A stretch of DNA of 52,287 bases from a virus. The notes below the pieces were generated by a model, which was given only the letters and a program-made list of their open reading frames with translations, did no database searches and was not told the DNA's origin. This document shows positions 7,630-17,262 of this stretch, one piece after another. The DNA lies in the IMG/VR virus record IMGVR_UViG_3300035156_000067, positions 1-52,287 of that record; one strand, 5' to 3'. Every line of letters begins with the position of its first letter. Position 1 is the stretch's first letter. The position numbers were made by a program, and so were the translations under genes.

Positions 7630-9924
7630 ATGGCAGTTGTCGGCTCCGCTGAGTTTCAGGTGCGCGCTGACCGCGCTCAGATGAAAAAGGATCTCGAGCA
7701 GGCGAAGCGCGATGTCGCGGGCTTCACGGCAGATGCAGAGCGCGAGGTCGGAGGTTCTACCGGGCGCATCGGCGGCCTTTTGGGCAAAATCGGGTTCGCA
7801 GTTGCAGCCGTCAGCGCCATCATTGGCACGGGCATCGCTTTAGCGATCAAGTTCGGCGGCGCATCGCTGCAAATGGCCGAGACCATTGCCGACGGTGCAA
7901 AGCGCATCGGTATCGGCACCGAGGCCCTGCAAGAATATCAGTACGTTGCGCGGAAGACCGGACAGGACGCGGCAGCGGTTAGCAGCGACCTAGAAGCCTT
8001 TTCGAACAAGGCGGCTCAGGCCATGGCTGGGCTCTCGAAAGAGAGCGCCGACGCGTTCCGCGCCCTCGGCTTCAAACCTGACGACCTGAAGAAATTCAAG
8101 GACACCGAGGGGCTACTTGACGCTGTTCTTGACCGGATAGGCGAGTTGTCGAGCGCGGCGGACCGCGCTGCAATCACCGAGAAGCTGGGCCTCGGCTCCT
8201 TGGCGACAGCGGCTCGCGAAGGCTCAGACGAGATCGCAAAGCTGCGGGATGAAGCCCGCGCCCTCGGCTTTGTCATGGATGACGCCCTCATTCAGAAGGG
8301 GGCCGCCGCTCAGGATCAATTGGAGGACTTGTCTCAGGTTATCGGCATCCAAATGGCCGAGGCATTCATCGGCCTGTCCGATGAGGTTCTGGCGTTCACC
8401 GGACACATCGCTGATGCGATCCGGGGCCTGAACACTTTCATCGATCGGTTCAAGGATGTCCGCGCCCGCAACGACGCAATGTACGGTGCCGACTTTACTA
8501 AAAACGTGGCCTCGGGCAATTCATTCCAAGCGCTGCGGAGTGCCGTTGGCTCGGTTTTCTCAGGTCGCACAACCGGTGCCGCCCAGATCATTCGCAGTGG
8601 TGGCGACCTCGCTGTACCTGGCCCGATCGATCAAGCGGCGCTCGCTGCGATAGCGGAAGCGCCCCGTGACCCGCGGGTCCCCACCTTCAGCGGACGGACC
8701 AGTCTCACCCCCGTTCAGCCCCGCGGCCGCACCGACAATTCGGCCCAACGCAAGGCCGAACAGGAAGCTCGCCGTGCCGAACGGGTCGAGACCGAGATCA
8801 ACCGCGCCCGCGCCGAGATGCTGGGCATCGTCGACAACGAGCTGCAGACGGTTCAGCAGCGCTATGACACAGCCAAGGCTCAGACGGAGGCCGAGCGCGA
8901 AGCTGAAAAGACGCAGCTGGAGAGCCGCAAGGCCCGCAAGGACATCACCCAGGGCGAGCTCGACCAGCTCACGCTGATCAATCGCCAGACCGCAAATCTT
9001 GAGGACCGGGTCGCCGCCGATGTGCTGGCCCGTGACCTCAGCGACGAGCGGCTGGCGAAGGAACGGCTTCTGTCGGACCTCACTTCCGATCTGTTAACGC
9101 TGCAGGCCAGCGCCGCGCGGACTGCAGGCGAACGCCGCCAGATCGAACGTCACCTACTTGCTATCGCTCAGCAGCGCGCCCGCGAAGATCTGCTCAAGGA
9201 TCCGACCTACCTCAAACTCGACGCTGATGGACAAGCGCGTGCCGTCGCTTCTCAGGATCAGGTCTTCAAGGGCCAGCGGGACGCCACGAACCGCAACAAC
9301 ATGTCCCCGATGGACCAATGGCGCGACGCCTCGCTGAAATCGATTGGCGAGGTTGACGAGGCCTATCAAGCGATCGCCGCAAACGGCCTCGATGCCCTGA
9401 ACAGCGGCATCGTCGACGCGATCATGAACAGCAAGAGCTTGGGCGACGTGTTCTCGAACGTGGCCAAGGGCATCCTCGCCGACCTTCTGGCCATCTCGGT
9501 TCGCCGCGGCATCACCGAGCCGCTGGAACAGGTTCTGTTCGGCGGCGGTAACGCAGTGAAGGACACGGCAAGTGCGGTTCCAAGCCTTGTAAAGACGTTC
9601 CTCAACAGCTTCGGACGGCGTGCTGCCGGTGGACCCGTCTCTGCAGGCTCACCCTACATCGTCGGCGAGAACCGGGCCGAAATCTTCGTCCCGTCGGTCC
9701 CCGGCACGATCATGCCGAACCTCGGCGCCATGTCCGGGGGCGCGATGAGCAGGCAATCCGCGCCTATGCACTTCGACTTGAGGGGGGCTGTGATGACATC
9801 TGACCTTCTCCAGCAGATGCAGGGCATGGCCAGCACGACAGGCGGCGCAGCCTTTGGGGCCGCTCGGAAGGCCGTGCCGTCGGACATGGCGAAGTCCAGC
9901 CGATACAACCGGTCTCGCCCGTGA
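7630..9924 (+). CDS. Tail length tape measure protein
   Basis: The product is 764 residues from ATG 7630; a run of G at 7621-7625 serves as its ribosome site, and the ATG at 7618 lies too close to the terminator. The N-terminus has long helices with a hydrophobic segment (VAAVSAIIGTGIALAI, about residues 55-75), then IADGAKRIGIGTEALQEYQY as in many tape measures. A long Arg/Glu/Ala coiled coil follows (about 360-520). The C-terminus has the classic RRAAGGPVSAGSPYIVGE segment of the lambda H-like group. Length suggests a tail of roughly 110-120 nm at about 0.15 nm per residue. Confidence 0.92.
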   Translation: MAVVGSAEFQVRADRAQMKKDLEQAKRDVAGFTADAEREVGGSTGRIGGLLGKIGFAVAAVSAIIGTGIALAIKFGGASLQMAETIADGAKRIGIGTEALQEYQYVARKTGQDAAAVSSDLEAFSNKAAQAMAGLSKESADAFRALGFKPDDLKKFKDTEGLLDAVLDRIGELSSAADRAAITEKLGLGSLATAAREGSDEIAKLRDEARALGFVMDDALIQKGAAAQDQLEDLSQVIGIQMAEAFIGLSDEVLAFTGHIADAIRGLNTFIDRFKDVRARNDAMYGADFTKNVASGNSFQALRSAVGSVFSGRTTGAAQIIRSGGDLAVPGPIDQAALAAIAEAPRDPRVPTFSGRTSLTPVQPRGRTDNSAQRKAEQEARRAERVETEINRARAEMLGIVDNELQTVQQRYDTAKAQTEAEREAEKTQLESRKARKDITQGELDQLTLINRQTANLEDRVAADVLARDLSDERLAKERLLSDLTSDLLTLQASAARTAGERRQIERHLLAIAQQRAREDLLKDPTYLKLDADGQARAVASQDQVFKGQRDATNRNNMSPMDQWRDASLKSIGEVDEAYQAIAANGLDALNSGIVDAIMNSKSLGDVFSNVAKGILADLLAISVRRGITEPLEQVLFGGGNAVKDTASAVPSLVKTFLNSFGRRAAGGPVSAGSPYIVGENRAEIFVPSVPGTIMPNLGAMSGGAMSRQSAPMHFDLRGAVMTSDLLQQMQGMASTTGGAAFGAARKAVPSDMAKSSRYNRSRP

Positions 9925-10502
9925 GCCTGATCCTTCCGACGGAGCCCGCACCCAACAACATGGGCGTGGCGCTGATCTCCACCAAGAACACTCTCGTTCC
10001 AGCCACGGGTGGCGATGAGCAGGAGATCCGCCGCAAGGGCAGCAAGTACGCCCTGACCTATTCCATGCCGGTGATGACGTACTCGACCTCGATGGCCTGG
10101 GACGATCTCATGGCCGAAGGCGACACGGCAGTGATGCGGGTTTTTCAACCCGGTTTCGACACCGGCACGCCGGGCACGCCTCTGGTGAACGGAGCTGGTC
10201 AGATCGGATCGGCGATTGTCGTTGACGGCCTGACGCCCGGCTATGTCATCCGCAAGGGCCAGTTCCTGTCGATCGTCACTGGCGGCCAGCGGTTCCTCTA
10301 TCGCGCGCGGGCCGATGTGACCGCTACGGGCGGTTCGGCTACGATCCTGCTCCGCACCCTCCTGCGCCGCCCGCCGGCTGATAACGCCGTGGTCGAGATC
10401 GCTCAGCCCATGATCGAGGGCTTCGTGCGCGATCTGGGCGAATGGTCGGTCGGCATTGAGCGTCTGGTCGGGCTCAAGTTCACGATCCGTGAGCGCGAAT
10501 AA
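9921..10502 (+). CDS. Distal tail protein candidate
   Basis: This 193-residue protein is coded directly after the tape measure (ATGA-type overlap) and before a DUF2163-type protein. In the alphaproteobacterial siphophage/GTA order this slot holds a distal tail (Dit-like, often DUF2460) protein that caps the tube. The predicted content is mainly beta with a C-terminal GVERLVGLKFTIRERE-like strand pair. No diagnostic motif is visible, so the role is from synteny. Confidence 0.65.
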   Translation: MSLILPTEPAPNNMGVALISTKNTLVPATGGDEQEIRRKGSKYALTYSMPVMTYSTSMAWDDLMAEGDTAVMRVFQPGFDTGTPGTPLVNGAGQIGSAIVVDGLTPGYVIRKGQFLSIVTGGQRFLYRARADVTATGGSATILLRTLLRRPPADNAVVEIAQPMIEGFVRDLGEWSVGIERLVGLKFTIRERE

Positions 10503-11143
10503 TGGACGCCACCCATGTCGCTGCGCTCCAGCAGCCGTCCTTCATCAAGGCGACCCTTGTCCGTCTCGACATGCCGGGCGGCGCGATCTGCCTGACCGAC
10601 GGCGGGTTCGTCCCGTTTGATGCAGGTGAAGGAAACGGGGCCGAACTCTACATCGGTCGGCATCCTGTCTACGGCACGCTGAACAGCATCGGCGCGATCA
10701 AGGACGGAGCCGAAGCGCAGACGACGCGGCTCGACCTCAGCATCCTCCCGGCGTCCGATGTCGCCACTGCCGCCCTCGCATCCCCGACCACGCAGGGCGT
10801 TCGCGTCCAGTGGTGGGAAGGCGCAATCGATCCCGACGCAGGCACCCTGATCGGCCAGCCGGAACTCAAGTTTGACGGCGAGATCGACAAGGCCCGGTTT
10901 CAGGTCGGCGATAGCTGGCTGCTGACGCTGGAGTGCGGGACGCAGGCCGAACGTCAGCTCGAGCCGAATGCAGACTGGCGCCTCAACGACGCCTTCCAAC
11001 GCACCATCTGGACCGACGATCTGGGGCTGCAGTTCGTCGACGGGGTCTCTCGCAAGAAGGAATGGCGCTCGCGTCCGGAGAACCCGGGCCTGTTCAAGCG
11101 CCTGCTCAAGGTCTTCTCGCCGATCATCGGGAACCAATTCTGA
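10502..11143 (+). CDS. DUF2163-like baseplate hub protein
   Basis: The product is 213 residues. The features fit the DUF2163/BR0599 group found between Dit-like and peptidase-like genes in GTA-type tails: a beta-rich body with TLVRLDMPGG, then LTDGGFVPFDAG, a mid-region where RVQWWEGAID forms strands, and a C-terminal Trp/Arg segment. It begins 1 nt inside the previous stop (TAATGG) and ends in TGATG with the next gene, so the distal tail genes are tightly coupled. Confidence 0.75.
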   Translation: MDATHVAALQQPSFIKATLVRLDMPGGAICLTDGGFVPFDAGEGNGAELYIGRHPVYGTLNSIGAIKDGAEAQTTRLDLSILPASDVATAALASPTTQGVRVQWWEGAIDPDAGTLIGQPELKFDGEIDKARFQVGDSWLLTLECGTQAERQLEPNADWRLNDAFQRTIWTDDLGLQFVDGVSRKKEWRSRPENPGLFKRLLKVFSPIIGNQF

Positions 11144-11568
11144 TGCATCCAATGCTGAAGCGACAGGCCGCGACACAAGCCTGCATGGACCGGTTCGCGT
11201 TCAAGCCTGTCGTCCCCGGCGTCCGCGACTGCGGCAAACTGGCGGCGCATGCGATCCATAAGATGGGCCGCTCGGCAACACTGCTCACCGGTACGCGGCA
11301 CAAGACGTTCGCCGGCGCCGTGAAATACATCCGTGGCCTCGGCTTCAAGGATCTGGTCGAGTTGATGGACGCTCTGGGCCTCGACCGCATTCCGCCAGCC
11401 TCAGCCCTGCCCGGCGACATCATCGCCCTGCCCTCGGAGGAAGGCGACGGCTTCGGCTGCTCGCTCGCCATAGCGCTGGATAACGGCCGCATCCTCGGGC
11501 TGAACGCAGCCTCTGGCCTGATTGAACCCATGATCCCGCACCTGTTTGTCGCTGCCTGGAGGGTCTGA
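11143..11568 (+). CDS. DUF6950-like (NlpC/P60-like?) tail tip protein
   Basis: The product is 141 residues from ATG 11143, which overlaps the preceding TGA. A conserved Asp-Cys (VRDCGKLAAHAI) near residue 30 begins a helix as in papain-like NlpC/P60 folds, and LPGDIIALPSEEGDG corresponds to the strand that precedes the family's second active-site region. The expected catalytic His is not clear (a Gly/Cys-Ser pair is present), so enzymatic activity is uncertain. Position between hub and J-like protein is the usual slot for a cell-wall peptidase of the tail tip. Confidence 0.72.
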   Translation: MHPMLKRQAATQACMDRFAFKPVVPGVRDCGKLAAHAIHKMGRSATLLTGTRHKTFAGAVKYIRGLGFKDLVELMDALGLDRIPPASALPGDIIALPSEEGDGFGCSLAIALDNGRILGLNAASGLIEPMIPHLFVAAWRV

Positions 11569-14500
11569 ATGCCATTCGCCCTGCCCTTGGCTGCGACCGC
11601 TATGGCCGCTGCTGCGCCTGCCGTCGCCGCTTCTGCTGCGACGGCATCGATCACCGCGACATTGACGTCGGTTGCGACCAACATGCTGACCAACATCGCC
11701 ATCTCGGCGGTGATGGCGGCGCTTCAGCCTCAGGTCGGCGCGGCCGGACGCACGAACGAGTGGCTGCTGTCACCTGACGGCCCGATCCCGTTCGCTGCTG
11801 GCCGCATCGGCGTTCCCGGCTCTACGGTCCACAAGGACACGTTCGGCCCTGACCTGATGTACTACGGCATCCCGAGCGTGCTTTCCGGCGCCGGGCCTAT
11901 CGACGGCTTCGAGAGCTTCACGGCTGACGACGAGCCGGTGACGTTCGATGCGACAGGCAAGGCAACGTCCAGCCAGTACGCGGGCGAGCTCTGGTACAAG
12001 AACAGCCATGGCGCCCAGCCCGCCACGGCCATCACGTCCCCGACTGGCCTAAAGAACGGCGCGACGCTGCCGGGCTGGACCTCGGCGCACAAGCTGTCCG
12101 GCCTCGCCAGCTACATGATCGTCATGGGCGAGAACTCGAAAGGGTCCGCCTTCCCGACCGGCGAAATCAAGCCGATGGTCACCTTTCGGGGGCTGAAGGT
12201 CTACGATCCTCGCCTCGACAGCACCTACCCAGGCGGCAGCGGCGCGCATCGCCTCGCTACGCCCTCTACGTGGACCTTCTCCAGTAATCCGGCGCTGTGG
12301 GCGCTGAAGTGGACTCTGGGCCTGTGGGCCGGTCCTACGGGCAAGGGCGCGCCGCAGGTCGACTATCAGGTCGGCGGCATCGGCGCGAAGCTCTCAGGGA
12401 TCGACGTGCCGGCCTTCGTTGCCGCCGCCAATGTCTGTGACGCCAACTCGTGGACCGTCGCTGCCTATCCGACCACGGACGATGACAAGGCCCAGGTCCT
12501 CGACTCCTTCCTGCAAGCTGCCGGCGCGACCTACGCGCAACGTGCGGGCAAGGTCAGCCTCATCCAGCGCGCGGCGCCCCGTACGAGCATCGTCACCATT
12601 TCGGGCCGCGACACTGCCGGGCCTCTGGAGATCGACACGGCGGCCAGCCGCATCGACCGCATCAACACTATCCGTCCGCGCTATTGGGCAGAGTCCGCGC
12701 GCTGGCAGATGCTGGCCCTCCCCGAGGTCACCGCATCCGCCTACCAGACGCAGGACGGCGGCAAGCGGACCCGCGGCATCGATTACACCTACGTCAGCGA
12801 TCCGGTTCAGGCCGCTCAGCTGGCAGCTCTCCAGATCGCGAACACCCGTGAGGGCATCGCCGGGATCATCCCGCTCAAGCCGCATCTTCAGCGCATCCGG
12901 CCCGGCGACGCGTTCACGATCACCGAGGAAGACTTCGTCCTCAACGGAGTCAAATGCCTGTGCCTGAACACGGACTATGACCCTGAGACTGGCGTCGTCC
13001 GGGTGTCGTTCGTCAGCGAGACCGACGCCAAATATCCGTTCGCGATGGGGCAGTCGCCCGACGTGCCCGTCCCGCCGGTTTTGACGCCTGTCGACACGCG
13101 CTACGTCGGCGGCCCGCTGCCGGATGACTGGACCGTTACGCTTCGCCCGCCCGCGACCGGAGGAACCCAGCTCCCGGGTTTGGACCTGACGGGTCTGGTG
13201 AGCAACCTCACGGCCACTGCCATCTTGATCGAATATGGCCCGACCGGAACCGGCCCGTGGAAGCAGGCCTATCAAGGTCCGCCGACGGTGACGAACGTGC
13301 CCATCGACGGTCTGCAGCCCGGCGCGAGCTACTACATCGCCGTCAGCTATCAGCGCGACAGCAACTATTCGCAGCGTCAGGTCTATGGCCCCTTCACCGC
13401 TCCAGAGTTGGTCGCAGGCGACATCAGTCCCGGCGGATCGGCATGGGCCACGATCGTAGACCGGATCAACGAGGCTCTGGCCGAGTTCGACCCAGCGGGC
13501 GCTATCGGTGATCAGCTGAATGCACTGGAGGCCGCAGACGACGCCTTGCAGGCCTCGCTTGCCGCTATCGACACAGACCTCGACGGTCTGGCTTCCGTGG
13601 TCTCCAGCCACACGAGTCAGATCGCGGGCAAGGCCTTGATCACCGACCTGAACGCCCAGATCGCGCGGATCAACGGCGTCGAGGCCGTCAACGCGACCCA
13701 GAACACAGCGCTGGTCGACCTGAGCCTGAACAAGGCGGAGGCCTCCAGCCTGACCACAACTCAGGCCGAGATCGCCAATGCGCGTGACGGTCAATCGTCC
13801 CTGCTGGCGAAGCTGCAGGCGATGCGGACGGCGCAGGTCGGCGACGACTCTGCCCTCGCCACCCTGATCAGCAATGTGACGGCGCGCACGGCCAATACCG
13901 AAGCCGACATCGTCGATCTGGAGATTGCTCAGGCGAACGAAAGCCTGGCTCGGGCGCAGGCGATCCAGCAGGTAACGGCCCGGTCGGCTCACCGCGATAA
14001 TCTCTTGCCTAACGGAGGCTTCGAACGGGGAACCGAAGGCATCACGGCCGTCCGCATCAGTGACGGCGTGACGATATCCCTAGGCATCGGCATCGTCGAC
14101 GGCCCGAACGGTCGTTGCCTGAACATTGGTCCTTACGGCGCCGGTCTGTATGTCATCGAGTGGCCGGACTTCGTGGTCTATCCGGACGATGCCTACACCC
14201 TCACTGGCGACGCTGCCGTGTTCAGCATCGGGTCGGTTGACCAGACCTATTTCGATCTTCAAATGCGCGGGCCGTCTGGTGAAGACCTCGGGCCGGCGGG
14301 CGACGGCGGGCAGACAATACAGTTTGGGTCGCGTGACTTTGCGCTTGCCAATCGGGACGCCTACGCGGTCACGACCACGACGCCATCTGGTGCTGGCCGT
14401 GCCCGTGCCCGGTTCGTCATAAACTGCGCAACGGCGCCCACGTTGATCCAGCTTCGCCAGGTGAAGGCTGAGCGCGGCGCAGCGCCCCCGACGGCCTATT

Positions 14501-15345
14501 CCGCCGAACAAGCAGATCGGGCGCTTTCTGCGTCCGTCACCTCTCAGTCGCTTGCCGTCATCGATCTGGAGCTTCAGCAGGCCGTTGCGCGCTGGAACGT
14601 CCGAACGGCGGCGGTCGGGAGCAAGCCGACGGTCCTTGAGCTTCTGTCCGGCTATTACGGATCGGCCATCGCCATGACGGCGGAGCAGATCTACTTCGGC
14701 GACAACACTGTTTTCGACGATGCGACCGACACCCTGACCACGACCATCGGCTCGGTCCGCTACATTACCGCGTGGGGCGCCCCCTTCGGGTCGGACAGCC
14801 TGACCCATTGGGTCGGCCCTACGTCAGTCGGTCCTGCTGGCGCGACTAAGGCGAACGCCGAAGCTGTCGGCGGCCAGTGGCGCGACAACACCGGCGACTC
14901 CCTGTTCGGAGGTAAGACGTTAAGCGGCCCTTTTGACTCTGGGACGGCCAGCGCGACGGAAATCAATCTGCCGAAGAACGTCTGGACCACGGTCGCCACG
15001 GTCGATCGCGGCATGCAGACGGCGGGCTATCTCATGGGCCGCGTGCCGTTCGACATCCGGGTCACTGGAGCCTCAGGCGGCGACGACGACTACGGGTTCT
15101 CTTACAGGATCGCCGTCACCAATGCAGACGGGGCCGGGCTGGTCGAGATAGCGGGCAACTTCGCGACAGGCCTCCCGAATGCGTGGCTCGCCCAAGGCGG
15201 GGCGCAAGGCACGCTGCTCGAAGGTGCGGTCACCCTCGCCTCCCGCGGCATGAAGAAGATCATCCTGCAGATCAACCCGACCGGCGCGAACATCGCAACC
15301 GCGACTGCCCGCAACGGTCGCCTTCGCGGCCTCTACGGCGCCTGA
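11569..15345 (+). CDS. Central tail tip / host specificity protein (gpJ-like)
   Basis: The product is 1258 residues. An N-terminal hydrophobic Ala-rich segment is followed by a hub region (to about 500), as in J-like proteins of alphaproteobacterial siphophages. A fibronectin type III-like domain lies near residues 505-610 (TATAILIEYGPTGTGPW, then PGASYYIAVSYQR). A long helical stalk (about 620-800) contains TLISNVTARTANTEADI-type repeats, with beta receptor-binding modules to the end. A segment AVGSKPTVLELLSGYYGS resembles the DUF1983 region of lambda J. The protein is expected to sit at the tail tip and contact the host surface. Confidence 0.88.
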   Translation: MPFALPLAATAMAAAAPAVAASAATASITATLTSVATNMLTNIAISAVMAALQPQVGAAGRTNEWLLSPDGPIPFAAGRIGVPGSTVHKDTFGPDLMYYGIPSVLSGAGPIDGFESFTADDEPVTFDATGKATSSQYAGELWYKNSHGAQPATAITSPTGLKNGATLPGWTSAHKLSGLASYMIVMGENSKGSAFPTGEIKPMVTFRGLKVYDPRLDSTYPGGSGAHRLATPSTWTFSSNPALWALKWTLGLWAGPTGKGAPQVDYQVGGIGAKLSGIDVPAFVAAANVCDANSWTVAAYPTTDDDKAQVLDSFLQAAGATYAQRAGKVSLIQRAAPRTSIVTISGRDTAGPLEIDTAASRIDRINTIRPRYWAESARWQMLALPEVTASAYQTQDGGKRTRGIDYTYVSDPVQAAQLAALQIANTREGIAGIIPLKPHLQRIRPGDAFTITEEDFVLNGVKCLCLNTDYDPETGVVRVSFVSETDAKYPFAMGQSPDVPVPPVLTPVDTRYVGGPLPDDWTVTLRPPATGGTQLPGLDLTGLVSNLTATAILIEYGPTGTGPWKQAYQGPPTVTNVPIDGLQPGASYYIAVSYQRDSNYSQRQVYGPFTAPELVAGDISPGGSAWATIVDRINEALAEFDPAGAIGDQLNALEAADDALQASLAAIDTDLDGLASVVSSHTSQIAGKALITDLNAQIARINGVEAVNATQNTALVDLSLNKAEASSLTTTQAEIANARDGQSSLLAKLQAMRTAQVGDDSALATLISNVTARTANTEADIVDLEIAQANESLARAQAIQQVTARSAHRDNLLPNGGFERGTEGITAVRISDGVTISLGIGIVDGPNGRCLNIGPYGAGLYVIEWPDFVVYPDDAYTLTGDAAVFSIGSVDQTYFDLQMRGPSGEDLGPAGDGGQTIQFGSRDFALANRDAYAVTTTTPSGAGRARARFVINCATAPTLIQLRQVKAERGAAPPTAYSAEQADRALSASVTSQSLAVIDLELQQAVARWNVRTAAVGSKPTVLELLSGYYGSAIAMTAEQIYFGDNTVFDDATDTLTTTIGSVRYITAWGAPFGSDSLTHWVGPTSVGPAGATKANAEAVGGQWRDNTGDSLFGGKTLSGPFDSGTASATEINLPKNVWTTVATVDRGMQTAGYLMGRVPFDIRVTGASGGDDDYGFSYRIAVTNADGAGLVEIAGNFATGLPNAWLAQGGAQGTLLEGAVTLASRGMKKIILQINPTGANIATATARNGRLRGLYGA

Positions 15346-15375
15346 ACCAACCACCCTCAACCCGGAGCCTGAACC

Positions 15376-15513
15376 ATGTCTGATCCCATCGTCATCGGCG
15401 CGATCGTAGTCGCCGTTCTCATCGTCGCGTTCGTCATCCTCGCAAACCGCAAGCCCGGGTCGTCAAAGGGCGGCAAGTCGGCCGGCGGCAACGTCGACAG
15501 CCAGGAGCGCTAG
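15376..15513 (+). CDS. Small single-span membrane protein
   Basis: This 45-codon gene has one clear hydrophobic segment (IVIGAIVVAVLIVAFVILA, residues 5-23) followed by a basic, Gly/Ser-rich tail. CGGAG stands 11 bp before the ATG. It ends 3 bp before the next start. It lies between the tip protein and fibre genes, well ahead of the endolysin. A holin/antiholin-like role is possible but only by topology. Confidence 0.6.
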   Translation: MSDPIVIGAIVVAVLIVAFVILANRKPGSSKGGKSAGGNVDSQER

Positions 15514-15516
15514 GAT

Positions 15517-15861
15517 ATGACCGCCAAGACAAAAGCCGAGAAGCTGGCCGACGCCAACGCGGCAATTGCTGAGGCGCAGGGGCAAGCCAACGCATTGATG
15601 CTAGATAGCGCTCAGGCGGCGAAAGCGGCCCTGACCGGTCCGAAGGTCGAGGCATTCCTCGCCGACGTTCAGTCCGCTCTGGCCGACACGCTGGATGACC
15701 TTGCGCGGCCAGCTGGCCAGCCCAGCTCTGCAGAGGGTTCGAAGCAATCCCTTCAGCGCATCGTGTCCGCCATCGAGGCCGGTCGCGCGATGATCGATCA
15801 GCGCATTGAGAAGCTGTCGCCTCCAGTCACGCCTGCTGCAGCCCCAGAGCCTACGGCCTGA
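15517..15861 (+). CDS. Helical protein, unknown
   Basis: The product is 114 residues, almost wholly helical and Ala-rich, with charged heptads (KAEKLADANAAIAEAQGQA) and a Pro-rich end. It has no membrane segment. It begins 3 bp after the small membrane protein stop, so the two are probably made together. A tail-fibre accessory or membrane-partner role can be imagined, but nothing in the sequence decides. Confidence 0.65.
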   Translation: MTAKTKAEKLADANAAIAEAQGQANALMLDSAQAAKAALTGPKVEAFLADVQSALADTLDDLARPAGQPSSAEGSKQSLQRIVSAIEAGRAMIDQRIEKLSPPVTPAAAPEPTA

Positions 15862-15925
15862 TCTTCCTACCCGCGCCGCCTTCGCGTCGGCTGCCTCTCC
15901 ACACTAACGGCGCGGAGTATCGCCT

Positions 15926-16318
15926 ATGCCTGAACGCGCTCGCGACATTGTCGAGTTGGTCATTGCTGCCGGAGGCGGCGCCGGGATCACAGGCCTGTTC
16001 TCATGGCTGAACGGACGGAAACCGGGCGAGGCCTCCATTCTCGCGGCCACGGCCCAGCTGCAGGAAGCTCTGAACAAGGCTGCCGAGCATCAGATGTCTG
16101 GACTGCGGGGTGAAGTGGCCACGCTGAAAGCGGAGATGGCCACCCTGAGGGGCGAGCTGGCCAACGAACGGCAGAGGTCGAACAGCCTCGAAAGCATCCT
16201 TCGAAGGAACGGGTACGACCTATCCGCGGCGAAAGAGCCCGGCGCCTACACCGTCATCGATCCCGCCACTCAGACAGCGACCATCACGCCAGCGCCGAAG
16301 AATGGAGAACGGCCATGA
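15926..16318 (+). CDS. Coiled-coil protein with N-terminal hydrophobic segment
   Basis: The product is 130 residues. Residues about 9-27 (VELVIAAGGGAGITGLFSWL) are hydrophobic and Gly-rich. Residues 40-95 form a strong coiled coil with LRGEVATLKAEMATLRGEL. The layout recalls small phage membrane proteins with a periplasmic or cytoplasmic coiled coil. It overlaps the next gene by ATGA, and that neighbour has two membrane spans, so the pair may form a membrane complex, possibly holin-related. Confidence 0.65.
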   Translation: MPERARDIVELVIAAGGGAGITGLFSWLNGRKPGEASILAATAQLQEALNKAAEHQMSGLRGEVATLKAEMATLRGELANERQRSNSLESILRRNGYDLSAAKEPGAYTVIDPATQTATITPAPKNGERP

Positions 16319-16614
16319 ACCTTCCAATCATCATCCGTGTTCCGCCCCTCCCTCAGACCACGACTATCCTCGCGTTGATGCTGATGACGGGCGTCCTGCT
16401 CTACACGCCCATGCTGGCGTGGCTGGGCGATGCCGTGCCCGCCGCATTCACGGACGAGGTGATCTCGACTGGCAAGTTCTTCCGTGACGCGCTGTTGCTG
16501 GTCCTCGGGTTCTACTTCGCCAAGGTCGTCAACGCGGGTCAGCAGGACATGGCGAACCGGGCGATCGATGCCGCCGTTGCGTCCACGCCGCCAACCGCTC
16601 CGCCAGCCGAATAG
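16315..16614 (+). CDS. Two-span membrane protein, holin candidate
   Basis: The product is 99 residues with hydrophobic segments at about 17-37 (TTTILALMLMTGVLLY) and 57-75 (ALLLVLGFYFAKVV), followed by a polar Pro/Ala tail. Size and topology suit a class II holin, and no other clear holin exists in the window. The endolysin lies 3.2 kb downstream, so the assignment stays tentative. Translation is coupled to the upstream coiled-coil gene by ATGA. Confidence 0.62.
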   Translation: MNLPIIIRVPPLPQTTTILALMLMTGVLLYTPMLAWLGDAVPAAFTDEVISTGKFFRDALLLVLGFYFAKVVNAGQQDMANRAIDAAVASTPPTAPPAE

Positions 16615-16647
16615 CCCTCCCCTCAACCTGACCGAATGGAGGCCCGG

Positions 16648-17262
16648 ATGTCGGCTGCCCTTATCCCTGCCCAACTGGTTCCCATCGCGCGTACCGATGC
16701 GGACTGGGCGTTCGACATCGACTTTCAGGGTGAAGACTGGACGAGCTCGACGGTGAAGGTCGCGTTCGCGCGGCAGGGGCTTAGGGGCGATGGACCGCCA
16801 GAGCCCCTCTTCGAAATCGACGCCGTGACACCCTCGGCGGATATGGCCTGCGCTATCCGCCTGCCCGCGTCCGTCTTGGCCACCAAGGAACCCGGCACCT
16901 ACAGCGTCGAGGTCCGCCGGTTCGATGCCGACGCCATCGACGACGCGGCCGTGTTCAAGCTGATGCTGTATCGCGGGACCTCGGTTGAAGGGACCGTCGC
17001 TCCACCCGTTGGCGACGGCACGGCAACCGGCGGCGTGATCGTCAGTCGGGTCAGCACTGTGACCGTCGTTCGCAGTGGCGGGATCATGGGGCCTCCCGGC
17101 GCGACAGACGCCGACTTCATCGCCTTCGACCCGACCGGCACGGACCTTGTCTCCGTCACGCTGGGCAACGCCATCCGCGAGCTGGCGAACCGTGAGCCGA
17201 CCGGCCCAACCGATCCCCTTCCCTTCTGGACCACCAACCCCGGCCTTCTTGGAGCCATCTGA
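16648..17262 (+). CDS. Tail fibre-associated protein
   Basis: The product is 204 residues from ATG 16648, chosen because GGAGG at 16638-16642 is a perfect ribosome site; the ATG at 16636 overlaps that site and is unlikely. The first 110 residues form an immunoglobulin-like beta unit (WAFDIDFQGEDW, then GTYSVEVRRFD), like the N-terminal domain of baseplate upper proteins. A Gly-rich PPGATDADF linker follows. It overlaps the next gene by 1 nt (TGATG). Confidence 0.65.
   Translation: MSAALIPAQLVPIARTDADWAFDIDFQGEDWTSSTVKVAFARQGLRGDGPPEPLFEIDAVTPSADMACAIRLPASVLATKEPGTYSVEVRRFDADAIDDAAVFKLMLYRGTSVEGTVAPPVGDGTATGGVIVSRVSTVTVVRSGGIMGPPGATDADFIAFDPTGTDLVSVTLGNAIRELANREPTGPTDPLPFWTTNPGLLGAI

Noticed and set aside
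12394-13992. A 532-codon open frame antisense to the tail tip gene
   Set aside because: It is the high-G+C shadow of the 11569..15345 gene, has an Arg/Gly/Asp/Val composition without recognisable motifs, and no ribosome site or promoter.
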